From NCBI GenBank assembly GCA_964391305.1, contig CAYMJO010000004.1:1-34735 (forward strand): DNA of 34,735 bases, given 5' to 3'. This document shows, one piece after another, positions 1-6,473 of this stretch. Origin of the DNA: CAYMJO01 sp964391305. GTDB lineage: Bacteria > Patescibacteriota > CALEFQ01. The first letter of the stretch is position 1. Each line of letters opens with the position of its first letter. The notes below the pieces were generated by a model. It saw only the letters and a program-made list of their open reading frames with translations, made no database searches and was not told the origin of the DNA. Position numbers and translations under genes: made by a program.

Positions 1-648
1 GGCCCGGAAGTTGCCGTCGCGTCAAGCAAAGCTTTTGTATCACAGGTTTGTGTTTTTGCGCTTTTGACTTTGTTTTTGGGACGTCAGCGGGATATGTCTT
101 TTGATGAAGGTCGTGAAATCGCGCGAGCTCTTAAAAAAATACCGGATCAGATCAGGAAAATTTTGAACCAAAATAATAAAATAAAAAAGATCGCGAGAAA
201 ATATTCGAAATACAAAAATTTTCTGTATCTTGGCAGGAAATATAATTTTCCAATGGCTTTTGAGGGAGCTTTGAAGCTTAAGGAGATTTCTTATGTTCAC
301 GCGGAGGGCTATGGCGCGGGCGAAATGAAACACGGCCCGCTTTCCATGATTGATAAAAATTTTCCATCAATTTGCATAGTGACGGATGACAGCGTGAGAG
401 AAAAAAATATAAGCAATATAAAAGAAATACAGGCCCGTTGGGGCCCGATATTGGCAGTTGCGAGCGAAGGGGATGATGGAATTAAGAAGCTTGTTGATGA
501 TGTTATGTTCATCCCTCGAACTATCGAGATGCTCGTGCCTATTCTCGCCGCGATTCCGCTCCAGCTTTTCGCTTATCATCTTGCGGTGAGCCTTGGAAGA
601 AATGTCGATAAGCCTAGAAATCTTGCGAAGAGTGTTACGGTGGAATGA
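1..648 (+). CDS. glmS: Glutamine--fructose-6-phosphate aminotransferase, C-terminal part (5' truncated by window edge)
   Basis: The reading frame is open from base 1 and ends at TGA 646-648, giving the last 215 residues of the protein. It begins GPEVAVASSKAF, matching the second SIS (sugar isomerase) domain of GlmS, and ends RNVDKPRNLAKSVTVE, the conserved GlmS C-terminus that contributes to the active site. The loop AEGYGAGEMKHGPLSMID is also typical. The enzyme makes glucosamine-6-phosphate from fructose-6-phosphate and glutamine, the first step toward UDP-GlcNAc for cell wall and glycans. The N-terminal glutaminase domain lies outside the window. A hairpin with a short T run follows at 679-704. 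Family identity is secure. Confidence 0.95.
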   Translation, partial: GPEVAVASSKAFVSQVCVFALLTLFLGRQRDMSFDEGREIARALKKIPDQIRKILNQNNKIKKIARKYSKYKNFLYLGRKYNFPMAFEGALKLKEISYVHAEGYGAGEMKHGPLSMIDKNFPSICIVTDDSVREKNISNIKEIQARWGPILAVASEGDDGIKKLVDDVMFIPRTIEMLVPILAAIPLQLFAYHLAVSLGRNVDKPRNLAKSVTVE

Positions 649-678
649 GTTTGAAGTGTTCCTCATAAGCTGTTTTTG

Positions 679-704
679 GGCGAGGATCGCGCGCTTGCCT
701 TTTT
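679..704 (+). terminator. Probable glmS terminator
   Basis: A six-pair stem (GGCGAG 679-684 with CTTGCC 694-699, one G-U pair) closes a 9-nt loop and is followed by five T residues. It lies 30 bp after the glmS stop. The stem is short, so this is a moderate call. Confidence 0.4.
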
Positions 705-776
705 GGGGAGTTTTATGTAAGTTTTTTTCAAGAAAATTTTTGAGTTATTGGCGCAGTTATAAGTTTTTTACTTCAA

Positions 777-1718
777 TCAAAGCTTTTTTATCAGGTCTTC
801 GAAACATGCCTTCAGTCCATCTTCAAATTTGACTTTTGGTTTCCAGAAGAGCATTTTCTCCGCTTTGCTCGTATCTGCAAGTGTGTCTTTAGGCTCGATT
901 ACGCCCGGACCGTGAATCGGCTTTATGTCTTTTTTACTAAGTTTTATGATCGCTTTTGTGACATCGTTTACCGAAATATTTCTTCCCGCGCCGATGTTGA
1001 AAATTTCTCCGAAGCATTCTTTTTTGTCGGTGTTTGCGGCGAGGAGATTTGCTTCGACGATATCTCCGACATACGTGAAGTCTCGCGTATGAGAGCCATC
1101 GCCGTTAATTGTCGGTCTTTTATCTTTTTTTATCAGCTTGATGAATTTCGGGATTAAAAGCGCGTATCCTCCTTCTGGATCCTGCTTTGGGCCGTACACA
1201 TTGAAATATCTGAAGCTGATTGTTGCCATCCCGTAAACTTTGTTGAAAATCTTGCAGTAATATTCGCCAACAAGCTTTTGCAGGCCATACGGTGATATTG
1301 GGTTTGGCATCATGTCTTCTTTGAGGGGCAATTTTTCCTGATCTCCATATGTTGATGAGCTTGACGAGAACACAAAACGCTTGACGCAGAATTTTTTGCC
1401 GTTGAGCAAGAGATTCAATGTGCCATTCACATTTACATTGTGAGTTTTTTTCGGATATTGTATTGAAAACTGGACTCTTGGAAGTGCCGCAAAGTGAAAA
1501 ACTTTGTCTATTTTTTCTTTTTCAAAAAGTTCTTCCAGATCATCACAGATGCTTTTTCTGTATATTTTAAGATTTTTGTTGTCTTTATGCTGTTCGAGAT
1601 TTTCTTCTTTGCCCGCCGAAAAATCATCGATTACAATGACTTTTTCGCCAAGCTCTATGAGTTTGTCGACCAAGTTGCTTCCTATGAATCCCGCGCCTCC
1701 AGTAACTAAGTTTGTCAT
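777..1718 (-). CDS. NAD-dependent epimerase/dehydratase (UDP-glucose 4-epimerase-like, extended SDR)
   Basis: A 313-aa extended short-chain dehydrogenase. The N-terminus TGGAGFIGSN is the Rossmann NAD-binding glycine motif. SSSSSTYGD supplies the Ser/Thr, and SPYGLQK is the catalytic YxxxK. RYFNVYGP and GDGSHTRDFTYVGD are typical of nucleotide-sugar epimerases and dehydratases. The likely role is interconversion of UDP- or dTDP-linked sugars for surface polysaccharide; the exact substrate cannot be read from sequence. I chose ATG 1716-1718 because the longer frame only adds 31 codons translated from the tRNA-Leu gene. The start lies 12 nt downstream of the tRNA CCA end with no SD, so this gene is probably co-transcribed with the tRNA and released by tRNA 3' processing. 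Confidence 0.9.
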   Translation of the reverse strand: MTNLVTGGAGFIGSNLVDKLIELGEKVIVIDDFSAGKEENLEQHKDNKNLKIYRKSICDDLEELFEKEKIDKVFHFAALPRVQFSIQYPKKTHNVNVNGTLNLLLNGKKFCVKRFVFSSSSSTYGDQEKLPLKEDMMPNPISPYGLQKLVGEYYCKIFNKVYGMATISFRYFNVYGPKQDPEGGYALLIPKFIKLIKKDKRPTINGDGSHTRDFTYVGDIVEANLLAANTDKKECFGEIFNIGAGRNISVNDVTKAIIKLSKKDIKPIHGPGVIEPKDTLADTSKAEKMLFWKPKVKFEDGLKACFEDLIKKL

Positions 1719-1730
1719 ATTGTTTTGTCT

Positions 1731-1817
1731 TGGTGCCGACGGTGGGAGTCGAACCCACATGGCCGTGAAGCCATGCGATTTTGAGTCGCACGCGTATACC
1801 AGTTCCGCCACGTCGGC
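1731..1817 (-). tRNA. tRNA-Leu (anticodon CAA)
   Basis: Read on the minus strand, the gene has a seven-pair acceptor stem (GCCGACG with CGTCGGC), discriminator A and an encoded CCA. The anticodon arm TGCGA-CTCAAAA-TCGCA has CAA at positions 34-36. A class II long variable arm (TGGC/GCCA) and T arm GTGGG-TTCGACT-CCCAC follow. This reads UUG leucine codons. The gene starts 5 nt after the GIY-YIG stop codon and ends 12 nt before the epimerase ATG. Bases 1773-1823 are duplicated upstream at 2070-2140. Confidence 0.95.
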
Positions 1818-1822
1818 TTAGC

Positions 1823-2056
1823 TTAGAAGTTTTTTAAGTATTCCTTTCCACATCCCGATTTTAGATATTTTTCTCTTTTTCTAGCTTCGATTCTCGAGTC
1901 ATATTTTTCAATCATTATGATTTGAAAGGGTCTATACGATTTAGTTGTCTTATTATATCCTTTATTATGTTGCTCAATTCGGCGCCTTGGGTTATCTGAT
2001 ATACCTACGTAGATGTAGACATTTTTTAGACTTTTGAGAGCATATACGTAGTACAT
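1823..2056 (-). CDS. Small GIY-YIG nuclease-domain protein
   Basis: A 77-aa protein from ATG 2054-2056 to TAA 1823-1825. It is a single GIY-YIG domain: YYVYAL near the N-terminus takes the place of GIY, YVGISDNPRRRIEQHN supplies the YIG strand and the catalytic Arg helix, and EARKREKYLKSGCGKEYL is the conserved C-terminal segment of stand-alone UvrC-N-like proteins. Members of this family are DNA nucleases; their cellular role is mostly unknown. The longer frame to 2128 is rejected because it is translated from a tRNA fragment and a palindrome. The gene sits between a broken tRNA-Leu 5' half and the intact tRNA-Leu, which suggests it is part of a small inserted unit. Confidence 0.85.
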   Translation of the reverse strand: MYYVYALKSLKNVYIYVGISDNPRRRIEQHNKGYNKTTKSYRPFQIIMIEKYDSRIEARKREKYLKSGCGKEYLKNF

Positions 2057-2069
2057 AGTGTTTTTACTT

Positions 2070-2140
2070 ATGCGATTTTGAGCCTGCCTGCCGGCAGGCA
2101 GGTCGCACGCGTATACCAGTTCCGCCACGTCGGCTTAGCT
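2070..2140 (-). pseudogene. Broken duplicate of the tRNA-Leu 5' half, interrupted by a palindrome
   Basis: Bases 2070-2082 and 2103-2140 are identical to 1773-1785 and 1786-1823, which cover the tRNA-Leu 5' half through the anticodon stem plus 6 bp of upstream flank. Between them lies a 20-bp insertion at the junction of anticodon stem and loop. The 3' half (variable arm, T arm, acceptor 3' strand) is missing, so this copy cannot fold into a tRNA. It sits directly downstream of a consensus promoter that probably once served the tRNA gene. Confidence 0.9.
2083..2102. repeat. Perfect 20-bp palindrome inserted in the tRNA fragment
   Basis: CCTGCCTGCCGGCAGGCAGG equals its own reverse complement. 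Comparison with the intact tRNA shows that exactly these 20 bp were added, with no loss of tRNA bases. In one frame it reads LPAGRQA, a peptide I associate with dispersed GC-rich palindromes in CPR genomes; that association is recollection, not a search. Confidence 0.9.
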
Positions 2141-2227
2141 GCCTTTGAATATTTTTTATAAAGATTTTGACTAGAACCACATTGGGTTCTGGGCAACAAG
2201 CCTTTTTGTTTTGCCCAATCTGCGTCT

Positions 2228-2256
2228 ATTATAATTGGCAAAAGTCCACTTGTCAA
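2228..2256 (-). promoter_or_regulatory. Consensus sigma-70 promoter for the tRNA-Leu/GIY-YIG/epimerase unit
   Basis: On the minus strand TTGACA (2251-2256) and TATAAT (2228-2233) are separated by exactly 17 bp, a perfect match to the housekeeping consensus. It points at the tRNA fragment about 80 nt downstream. Two small hairpins lie in that leader (GGGCAA/TTGCCC and AGAACC/GGTTCT). Confidence 0.8.
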
Positions 2257-2333
2257 TTTGAGAAAATCGGGATATACTACTGTGGTAATATCAAATTACA
2301 AAATCCAAATGTCAAATTACAAATGTTAATGGT

Positions 2334-2361
2334 TTGACATTAAGAATTTGTCATTTATAGT
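2334..2361 (+). promoter_or_regulatory. parA promoter, apparently giving a leaderless mRNA
   Basis: TTGACA (2334-2339), a 16-bp spacer and TATAGT (2356-2361) lie so close to parA that the ATG at 2366 falls where transcription should start. There is no SD between the -10 box and the ATG. Confidence 0.6.
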
Positions 2362-2365
2362 AAAC

Positions 2366-3130
2366 ATGGCTCGAGTAATCTCGTTGGTAAACCAAAAAGG
2401 CGGAGTGGGGAAAACCACGACTGCTTTAAATCTTGCGGCTTATCTTGCGGAAGAAGGCAAGTATGTCTTGGTCGTGGATATGGATCCGCAGGGAAATGCG
2501 ACGAGTGGAATTGGCATTATGCATGATCAGGTGAATTGCAGCGTTTACGATGTTTTTACGAAGGGGGTATCGATAAAGGATGTGATTTTGCCTACTAAAA
2601 TTGCCAATTTCAGCGTTGTGCCTTCAAATTTTTCGCTTGCCGCCGCGAGTGTTGAACTAGTCAACGTTGAAAATAGAGAAATGCTCTTACGCAATACGCT
2701 TCTTGACATCAGGAACAACTACGATTATATTCTTATTGATTGTCCGCCGAGTCTTGGTATTCTTACCGTCAATGCGCTTGTCGCGTCTGATGAAGTGCTG
2801 ATTCCGGTTCAGAGTGAGTACTATGCGCTTGAGGGACTCGGTCAGTTGATTTCCACAATTCAGCGGGTTCAGAAAAATTTGAATAGAGATTTACGGATAC
2901 TCGGCGCCGTTGTTACAATGCATGACAAAAGGACGAAACTTTCTCTGCAGGTTCTAAAAGAAATGACGCGCCATTTTCCGAACAGAGTTTTTGAGTCTGT
3001 GATCCCGCGCAATGTAAAACTTTCCGAAGCGCCAAGTCATGGATTGACCGTTAAGCAATACGAGCCATGGTCCAAAGGAGCGAGAGCGTACAAGAGACTC
3101 GCGGGTGAGATTTTGAAACAAGAACGATAA
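2366..3130 (+). CDS. parA: Chromosome-partitioning ATPase ParA/Soj
   Basis: A 254-aa protein. The deviant Walker A QKGGVGKTT carries signature Lys11 and Lys16. VVDMDPQGN (about residues 36-44) is the A' motif and ILIDCPPSLG (about 122-131) is Walker B. ParA dimerises on nucleoid DNA with ATP and is displaced by ParB-parS, moving replicated origins apart. I chose ATG 2366 rather than TTG 2348 because MARVISLVNQKGG is the normal family N-terminus and a promoter -10 box ends at 2361. parB follows 45 bp downstream on the same strand, the usual operon. Confidence 0.95.
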   Translation: MARVISLVNQKGGVGKTTTALNLAAYLAEEGKYVLVVDMDPQGNATSGIGIMHDQVNCSVYDVFTKGVSIKDVILPTKIANFSVVPSNFSLAAASVELVNVENREMLLRNTLLDIRNNYDYILIDCPPSLGILTVNALVASDEVLIPVQSEYYALEGLGQLISTIQRVQKNLNRDLRILGAVVTMHDKRTKLSLQVLKEMTRHFPNRVFESVIPRNVKLSEAPSHGLTVKQYEPWSKGARAYKRLAGEILKQER

Positions 3131-3175
3131 ATGTTCTATATCCGTTTTTTTTTTAACTGTTCTAATAGTAAGTTT

Positions 3176-4021
3176 ATGCCAAAACAAGTATTAGGGAGAG
3201 GATTGGAGGCTTTGATTCCGACAAAAAATATGGAGGATAGAGCCACAGATCATGCTGTGGTTATTAAAGGTATTTCCGAAATTCAGGTGGATAGAGTAAT
3301 ACCGAATCCCCATCAACCTCGGCGTCATTTTGACAAAGAAAAATTAAAAGAGCTTTCTGATTCCATAAAAAAACATGGCGTTTTGCAACCCCTTGTTGTT
3401 ACTAAATTTGGGGATGAATATGAGCTTATTGCCGGCGAGAGAAGACTTAAAGCCGCGAAGCTTGCCGGTCTTGCTTCAGTTCCTGCGGTTGTTAAGGAGG
3501 CAACGGAACAGGATAAACTCGAGCTCTCAATAGTTGAAAACGTCCAGCGTGATAACCTGAATTCCATCGAAGAAGCAAGGGCATATGCGAAGCTTATCGA
3601 TGAGTTCAATCTTACGCAGGAAGGCGTGTCTATGCGGGTGGGAAAGTCGAGAGAGGCGGTTGCTAACACGCTTCGTCTTTTAAATCTGCCCGAGCAAATT
3701 CAAGAGGCAATAATTAATAAAAAAATTTCGCATGGACATGCAAAAGCTATCTTGAGTTTGAGAAAGGAAAAGGACCAAATTTTACTCTTTAAAAAGATAA
3801 TTTCGGGAGGGATTAACGTTAGAGAAACTGAAGAGAAGGCGAGAGAGAAGAAGAGGACTTCTTTCAAAACAGATCCTTATCTTAAGGATGTTGAAGAACA
3901 GCTTCGGGAGACTCTTGGCACCAAAGTTTCGGTAAGAAAAAAAGGCAAGGGCGCAAAGGTTGCGATAGAATGTTACTCGAAGGAAGAATTATCAGAGATT
4001 GTGGAGAAGATAGTCAGTTAA
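3176..4021 (+). CDS. parB: Chromosome-partitioning protein ParB/Spo0J
   Basis: A 281-aa ParB. After a short N-terminal ParA-stimulating segment comes the CTPase/ParB N domain with NPHQPRRHFD (about 44-53) and the GERRLKAAK box (about 87-95), which contacts CTP in this family. The helix-turn-helix LTQEGVSMRVGKSREAV (about 146-162) is the parS-binding element, and a Lys/Glu-rich C-terminal dimerisation region follows. ATG 3176 gives the family start MPKQVLGRGLEALIP; the upstream in-frame ATG at 3131 would add an unlikely Phe-rich leader. The protein spreads around parS and stimulates ParA. No parS was recognised in the window. Confidence 0.95.
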   Translation: MPKQVLGRGLEALIPTKNMEDRATDHAVVIKGISEIQVDRVIPNPHQPRRHFDKEKLKELSDSIKKHGVLQPLVVTKFGDEYELIAGERRLKAAKLAGLASVPAVVKEATEQDKLELSIVENVQRDNLNSIEEARAYAKLIDEFNLTQEGVSMRVGKSREAVANTLRLLNLPEQIQEAIINKKISHGHAKAILSLRKEKDQILLFKKIISGGINVRETEEKAREKKRTSFKTDPYLKDVEEQLRETLGTKVSVRKKGKGAKVAIECYSKEELSEIVEKIVS

Positions 4022-4036
4022 GTGTTTATAAAAAAA

Positions 4037-4067
4037 CCTGCCTGGTTTTTGTAGGCAAGTTTTTTTT
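4037..4067. terminator. Terminator between convergent parB and rel
   Basis: A stem of CCTGCCT (4037-4043) with AGGCAAG (4053-4059), one mismatch, is followed by eight Ts and preceded by an A run. It can serve both convergent genes. Confidence 0.7.
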
Positions 4068-4073
4068 GTTTTT

Positions 4074-6251
4074 TTAAACTTTTTTATTGGCTTTTACGAC
4101 GCCTTTGATTTTTCTGACTTTTCTCAAAGCCTCTTCAAGATTTTCGTCAGAGGTTGTTTCTATTGTTATAGCGGCGGTGAGTCTAGGATTATGAAGTTGC
4201 TTGTGCTTTATTACAAATGATATTATTCCTATGTTTTTGTCGGCGAACGTGCTAGCAATGTCTCTAAGCAATCCTGTCCGTCCATAACTTTCGAGAGCAA
4301 TGACATTTTGTTTTTGCTTCGCTTGATCTGAAATCCATTGAATATTTGGAATTAAGACCAGATTGTTTTTTTCTAAATTTGGACAAGTGGACTTGTGAAC
4401 GTTTATAATGTTCTTGTGAAGGATACTTTTGATTGGATTTCCTTCCTTTGGGCTGCAGCAACTGGCTATGTTGATTGGGATTTTTTTGTCTGCGATTATT
4501 GCAAAGTTTTCTCCAGTGGGGGAAATTTCAATTTTTTCTTCTAATTCTTTTCCTTCTTTGTGTCGGAAAATTAGATCGACAATTTGATGAGCCGTAATTT
4601 CTCCTCTTCCGATAGCTCCAAACATATCATCTATTGTTTCGTATGACAGCTTTTTTAGTATACTTTTGATTCGGTCTTTTGGTATTTTTCTGAGAGAAAT
4701 TTTTTTTCTTGATTCGAGGACGTTTTCCAGAGTATTTTTGCCGTATCTCATATTTTCGTTTTGTCCAGTTTGTCTAAACCATTCTTGTATTTTGTTTTTT
4801 GCATTGCTCGTTACTGCAAAGTTAAGCCATTTTTGTCTTGGCCCGTTTTGGATTTTGCTGGTTATGATTTTCACTATGTCTCCACTCTGTATTTTAGTAT
4901 TCAGAGGAACTAACTTATTGTTTATCTTTGCGCCGATACAGCTGTATCCGATATCTGTGTGGATCGTAAAAGCAAAATCTATGGGAGTTGATCCCGCGGG
5001 CAGATTGCGTACGTCTCCCTTGGGCGTAAGAACGACTATTCTATCTTTTAGGAATTCGGATTGTAAGTTTTTTAGGAAATCTTTTGGTTTTTCTATTTTT
5101 GTTTCCAGTGTCTTGATTTGTTTAATCCATGGCAGATTTTCGAAGGACGCTTTGCCGCGAGACATTCTCTTAAATGCCGTGAACCACCGCCATGTTCCGC
5201 TTGTCATCTTTTCTGCGGTGGAGCCCTTATAATCATAGTGCCAGTGTGCCGCGATGCCGTATTCTGCCTCTGCGTGCATTTTAGGCGTGCGTATCTGAAC
5301 TTCTACGATTTCATCTTCTATGTTGCTTATAATGGTTGTATGCAGGGACCTGTATCCATTGGATTTAGGCGTGGCGATATAGTCTCTTATTCTTCCCTGC
5401 AGTGGTTTCCAGCGGCTGTGAATAACTCCGAGAGTCTTGTAGCATTCTTCGATGTTTTCGACGACCACTCTAAGCGCTACAAGATCGTATATTCTAGTTA
5501 CATCCATATCGTAGCGCAACAATTTTCTATATAGGCTGTAGAGATGCTTGGCTCTTCCGTGGATATTTAGAAGCCTTACTTCTTTCTGGAACAATTCTTT
5601 TTTCAGGACCTTTTGCATTTTTTTGGTTATCCTGTGTCTTTCCTTATACGCTTTCGTCATGTGGTCCTTTATCCATTTGTATTCTTCGGGATACAGATAT
5701 GGGAATGCAAGATCTTCCAATGTTCCTTTGAATTCACTCATGCAGAGGCGTTCGGCTACGGGGGCGTATATTTCTATAGTCTCTCTTGCTATTCTGCGCT
5801 GATCTTGATGAGATTTTATCGCCAGACTTCGCATATTGTGCAGCCGATCGGCCAATTTTATAAGAACAACGCGTATATCTTCTGACATTGCGAGAAACAT
5901 GCGCCGTAGGTTTTCTATGGAGTATTCTTCTAGGTTTCCTTCAAATGTGATTTTATCTAGCTTTGTTACTCCTCTAACCAATTGTGCAATTTCCTTGCCG
6001 AATTTTTTTTCTATATCATCTGTTGTAACGGAAGTGTTTTCAATGACATCGTGAAGTATTCCTGCCGCTATTGTTTTTTGGTCCAAACGGAGCTCTTTCA
6101 AAATGTTTGCCACGGAAAGGGGATGAATAATAAAATCCTCACCTGTTTTCCTTTTTTCTCCCCTATGGACTTTTTTCGCAAATTCAAAGGCCTCTCTTAT
6201 AATTTTGAGTTCGTCATTGGGATTACTTTTTTTTATTATAAAATTTTTCAT
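4074..6251 (-). CDS. rel: Bifunctional-type (p)ppGpp synthetase/hydrolase (Rel/SpoT)
   Basis: A 725-aa long RSH protein controlling the stringent response. The order is: HD hydrolase domain (IHPLSVANIL with His43, ILHDVIEN with His67-Asp68, KLADRLHNMR with Asp135); synthetase domain (GRAKHLYSLYRKL, DYIATPKSNGYRSLHTT, EVQIRTPKMHAEAEYGIAAHW); TGS domain (DRIVVLTPKGDVRNLPAGS); a Cys-rich zinc-finger/RIS segment (ASCCSPKEG and HKSTCPN); and a C-terminal ACT domain. The metal ligands of the hydrolase are present, but the usual Glu-Asp pair after HDVI reads Glu-Asn. ATG 6251 is chosen because the in-frame ATG at 6263 lies within the -10 box. The mRNA appears to have almost no leader. It is convergent with parB and is probably the only RSH gene here. 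Confidence 0.95.
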   Translation of the reverse strand: MKNFIIKKSNPNDELKIIREAFEFAKKVHRGEKRKTGEDFIIHPLSVANILKELRLDQKTIAAGILHDVIENTSVTTDDIEKKFGKEIAQLVRGVTKLDKITFEGNLEEYSIENLRRMFLAMSEDIRVVLIKLADRLHNMRSLAIKSHQDQRRIARETIEIYAPVAERLCMSEFKGTLEDLAFPYLYPEEYKWIKDHMTKAYKERHRITKKMQKVLKKELFQKEVRLLNIHGRAKHLYSLYRKLLRYDMDVTRIYDLVALRVVVENIEECYKTLGVIHSRWKPLQGRIRDYIATPKSNGYRSLHTTIISNIEDEIVEVQIRTPKMHAEAEYGIAAHWHYDYKGSTAEKMTSGTWRWFTAFKRMSRGKASFENLPWIKQIKTLETKIEKPKDFLKNLQSEFLKDRIVVLTPKGDVRNLPAGSTPIDFAFTIHTDIGYSCIGAKINNKLVPLNTKIQSGDIVKIITSKIQNGPRQKWLNFAVTSNAKNKIQEWFRQTGQNENMRYGKNTLENVLESRKKISLRKIPKDRIKSILKKLSYETIDDMFGAIGRGEITAHQIVDLIFRHKEGKELEEKIEISPTGENFAIIADKKIPINIASCCSPKEGNPIKSILHKNIINVHKSTCPNLEKNNLVLIPNIQWISDQAKQKQNVIALESYGRTGLLRDIASTFADKNIGIISFVIKHKQLHNPRLTAAITIETTSDENLEEALRKVRKIKGVVKANKKV

Positions 6252-6261
6252 AGAACACGGC

Positions 6262-6290
6262 ATTATACACCATATTGGTCTATATGTCTA
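6262..6290 (-). promoter_or_regulatory. rel promoter, near-leaderless
   Basis: On the minus strand TAGACA (6285-6290), a 17-bp spacer and TATAAT (6262-6267) end 10 nt before the rel ATG at 6251. A transcript starting at the usual distance would have a leader of only about 2-5 nt. Confidence 0.65.
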
Positions 6291-6310
6291 TATTAGCATG
6301 TATTTTTGTA

Positions 6311-6393
6311 TAAAAAAATGCCCGAGATGCTTGTCTATCGATAGGCAGATCTGCCTATCAGCAGGCGGGCAATTCTGAAATTTTAAGCATCTC
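6311..6393 (-). terminator. topA terminator containing a nested palindrome
   Basis: Read on the minus strand, a 9-bp arm (6385-6393 with 6324-6332, both exact) encloses a perfect 20-bp palindrome at 6340-6359. The arms GCCCG/CGGGC offer a second pairing. The structure ends in a run of seven Ts at 6312-6318 in the direction of topA transcription. It lies between topA and the rel promoter. Confidence 0.55.
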
Positions 6394-6473
6394 AATCATT
6401 TAAAAGCGGCATTGTATTTTGAAATGCTGTCATTTCACTATATAAATAATCATATGAAACTCAATTGACTTTG

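Noticed and set aside
1719..1811. 31-codon N-terminal extension of the epimerase frame
   Set aside because: It is the tRNA-Leu gene read as protein; ATG 1718 gives the normal family N-terminus.
2057..2128. 24-codon N-terminal extension of the GIY-YIG frame
   Set aside because: It is translated from the tRNA fragment and the inserted palindrome.
2068..2256. 62-codon minus-strand ORF
   Set aside because: It covers a promoter and a tRNA fragment, with no protein-like sequence.
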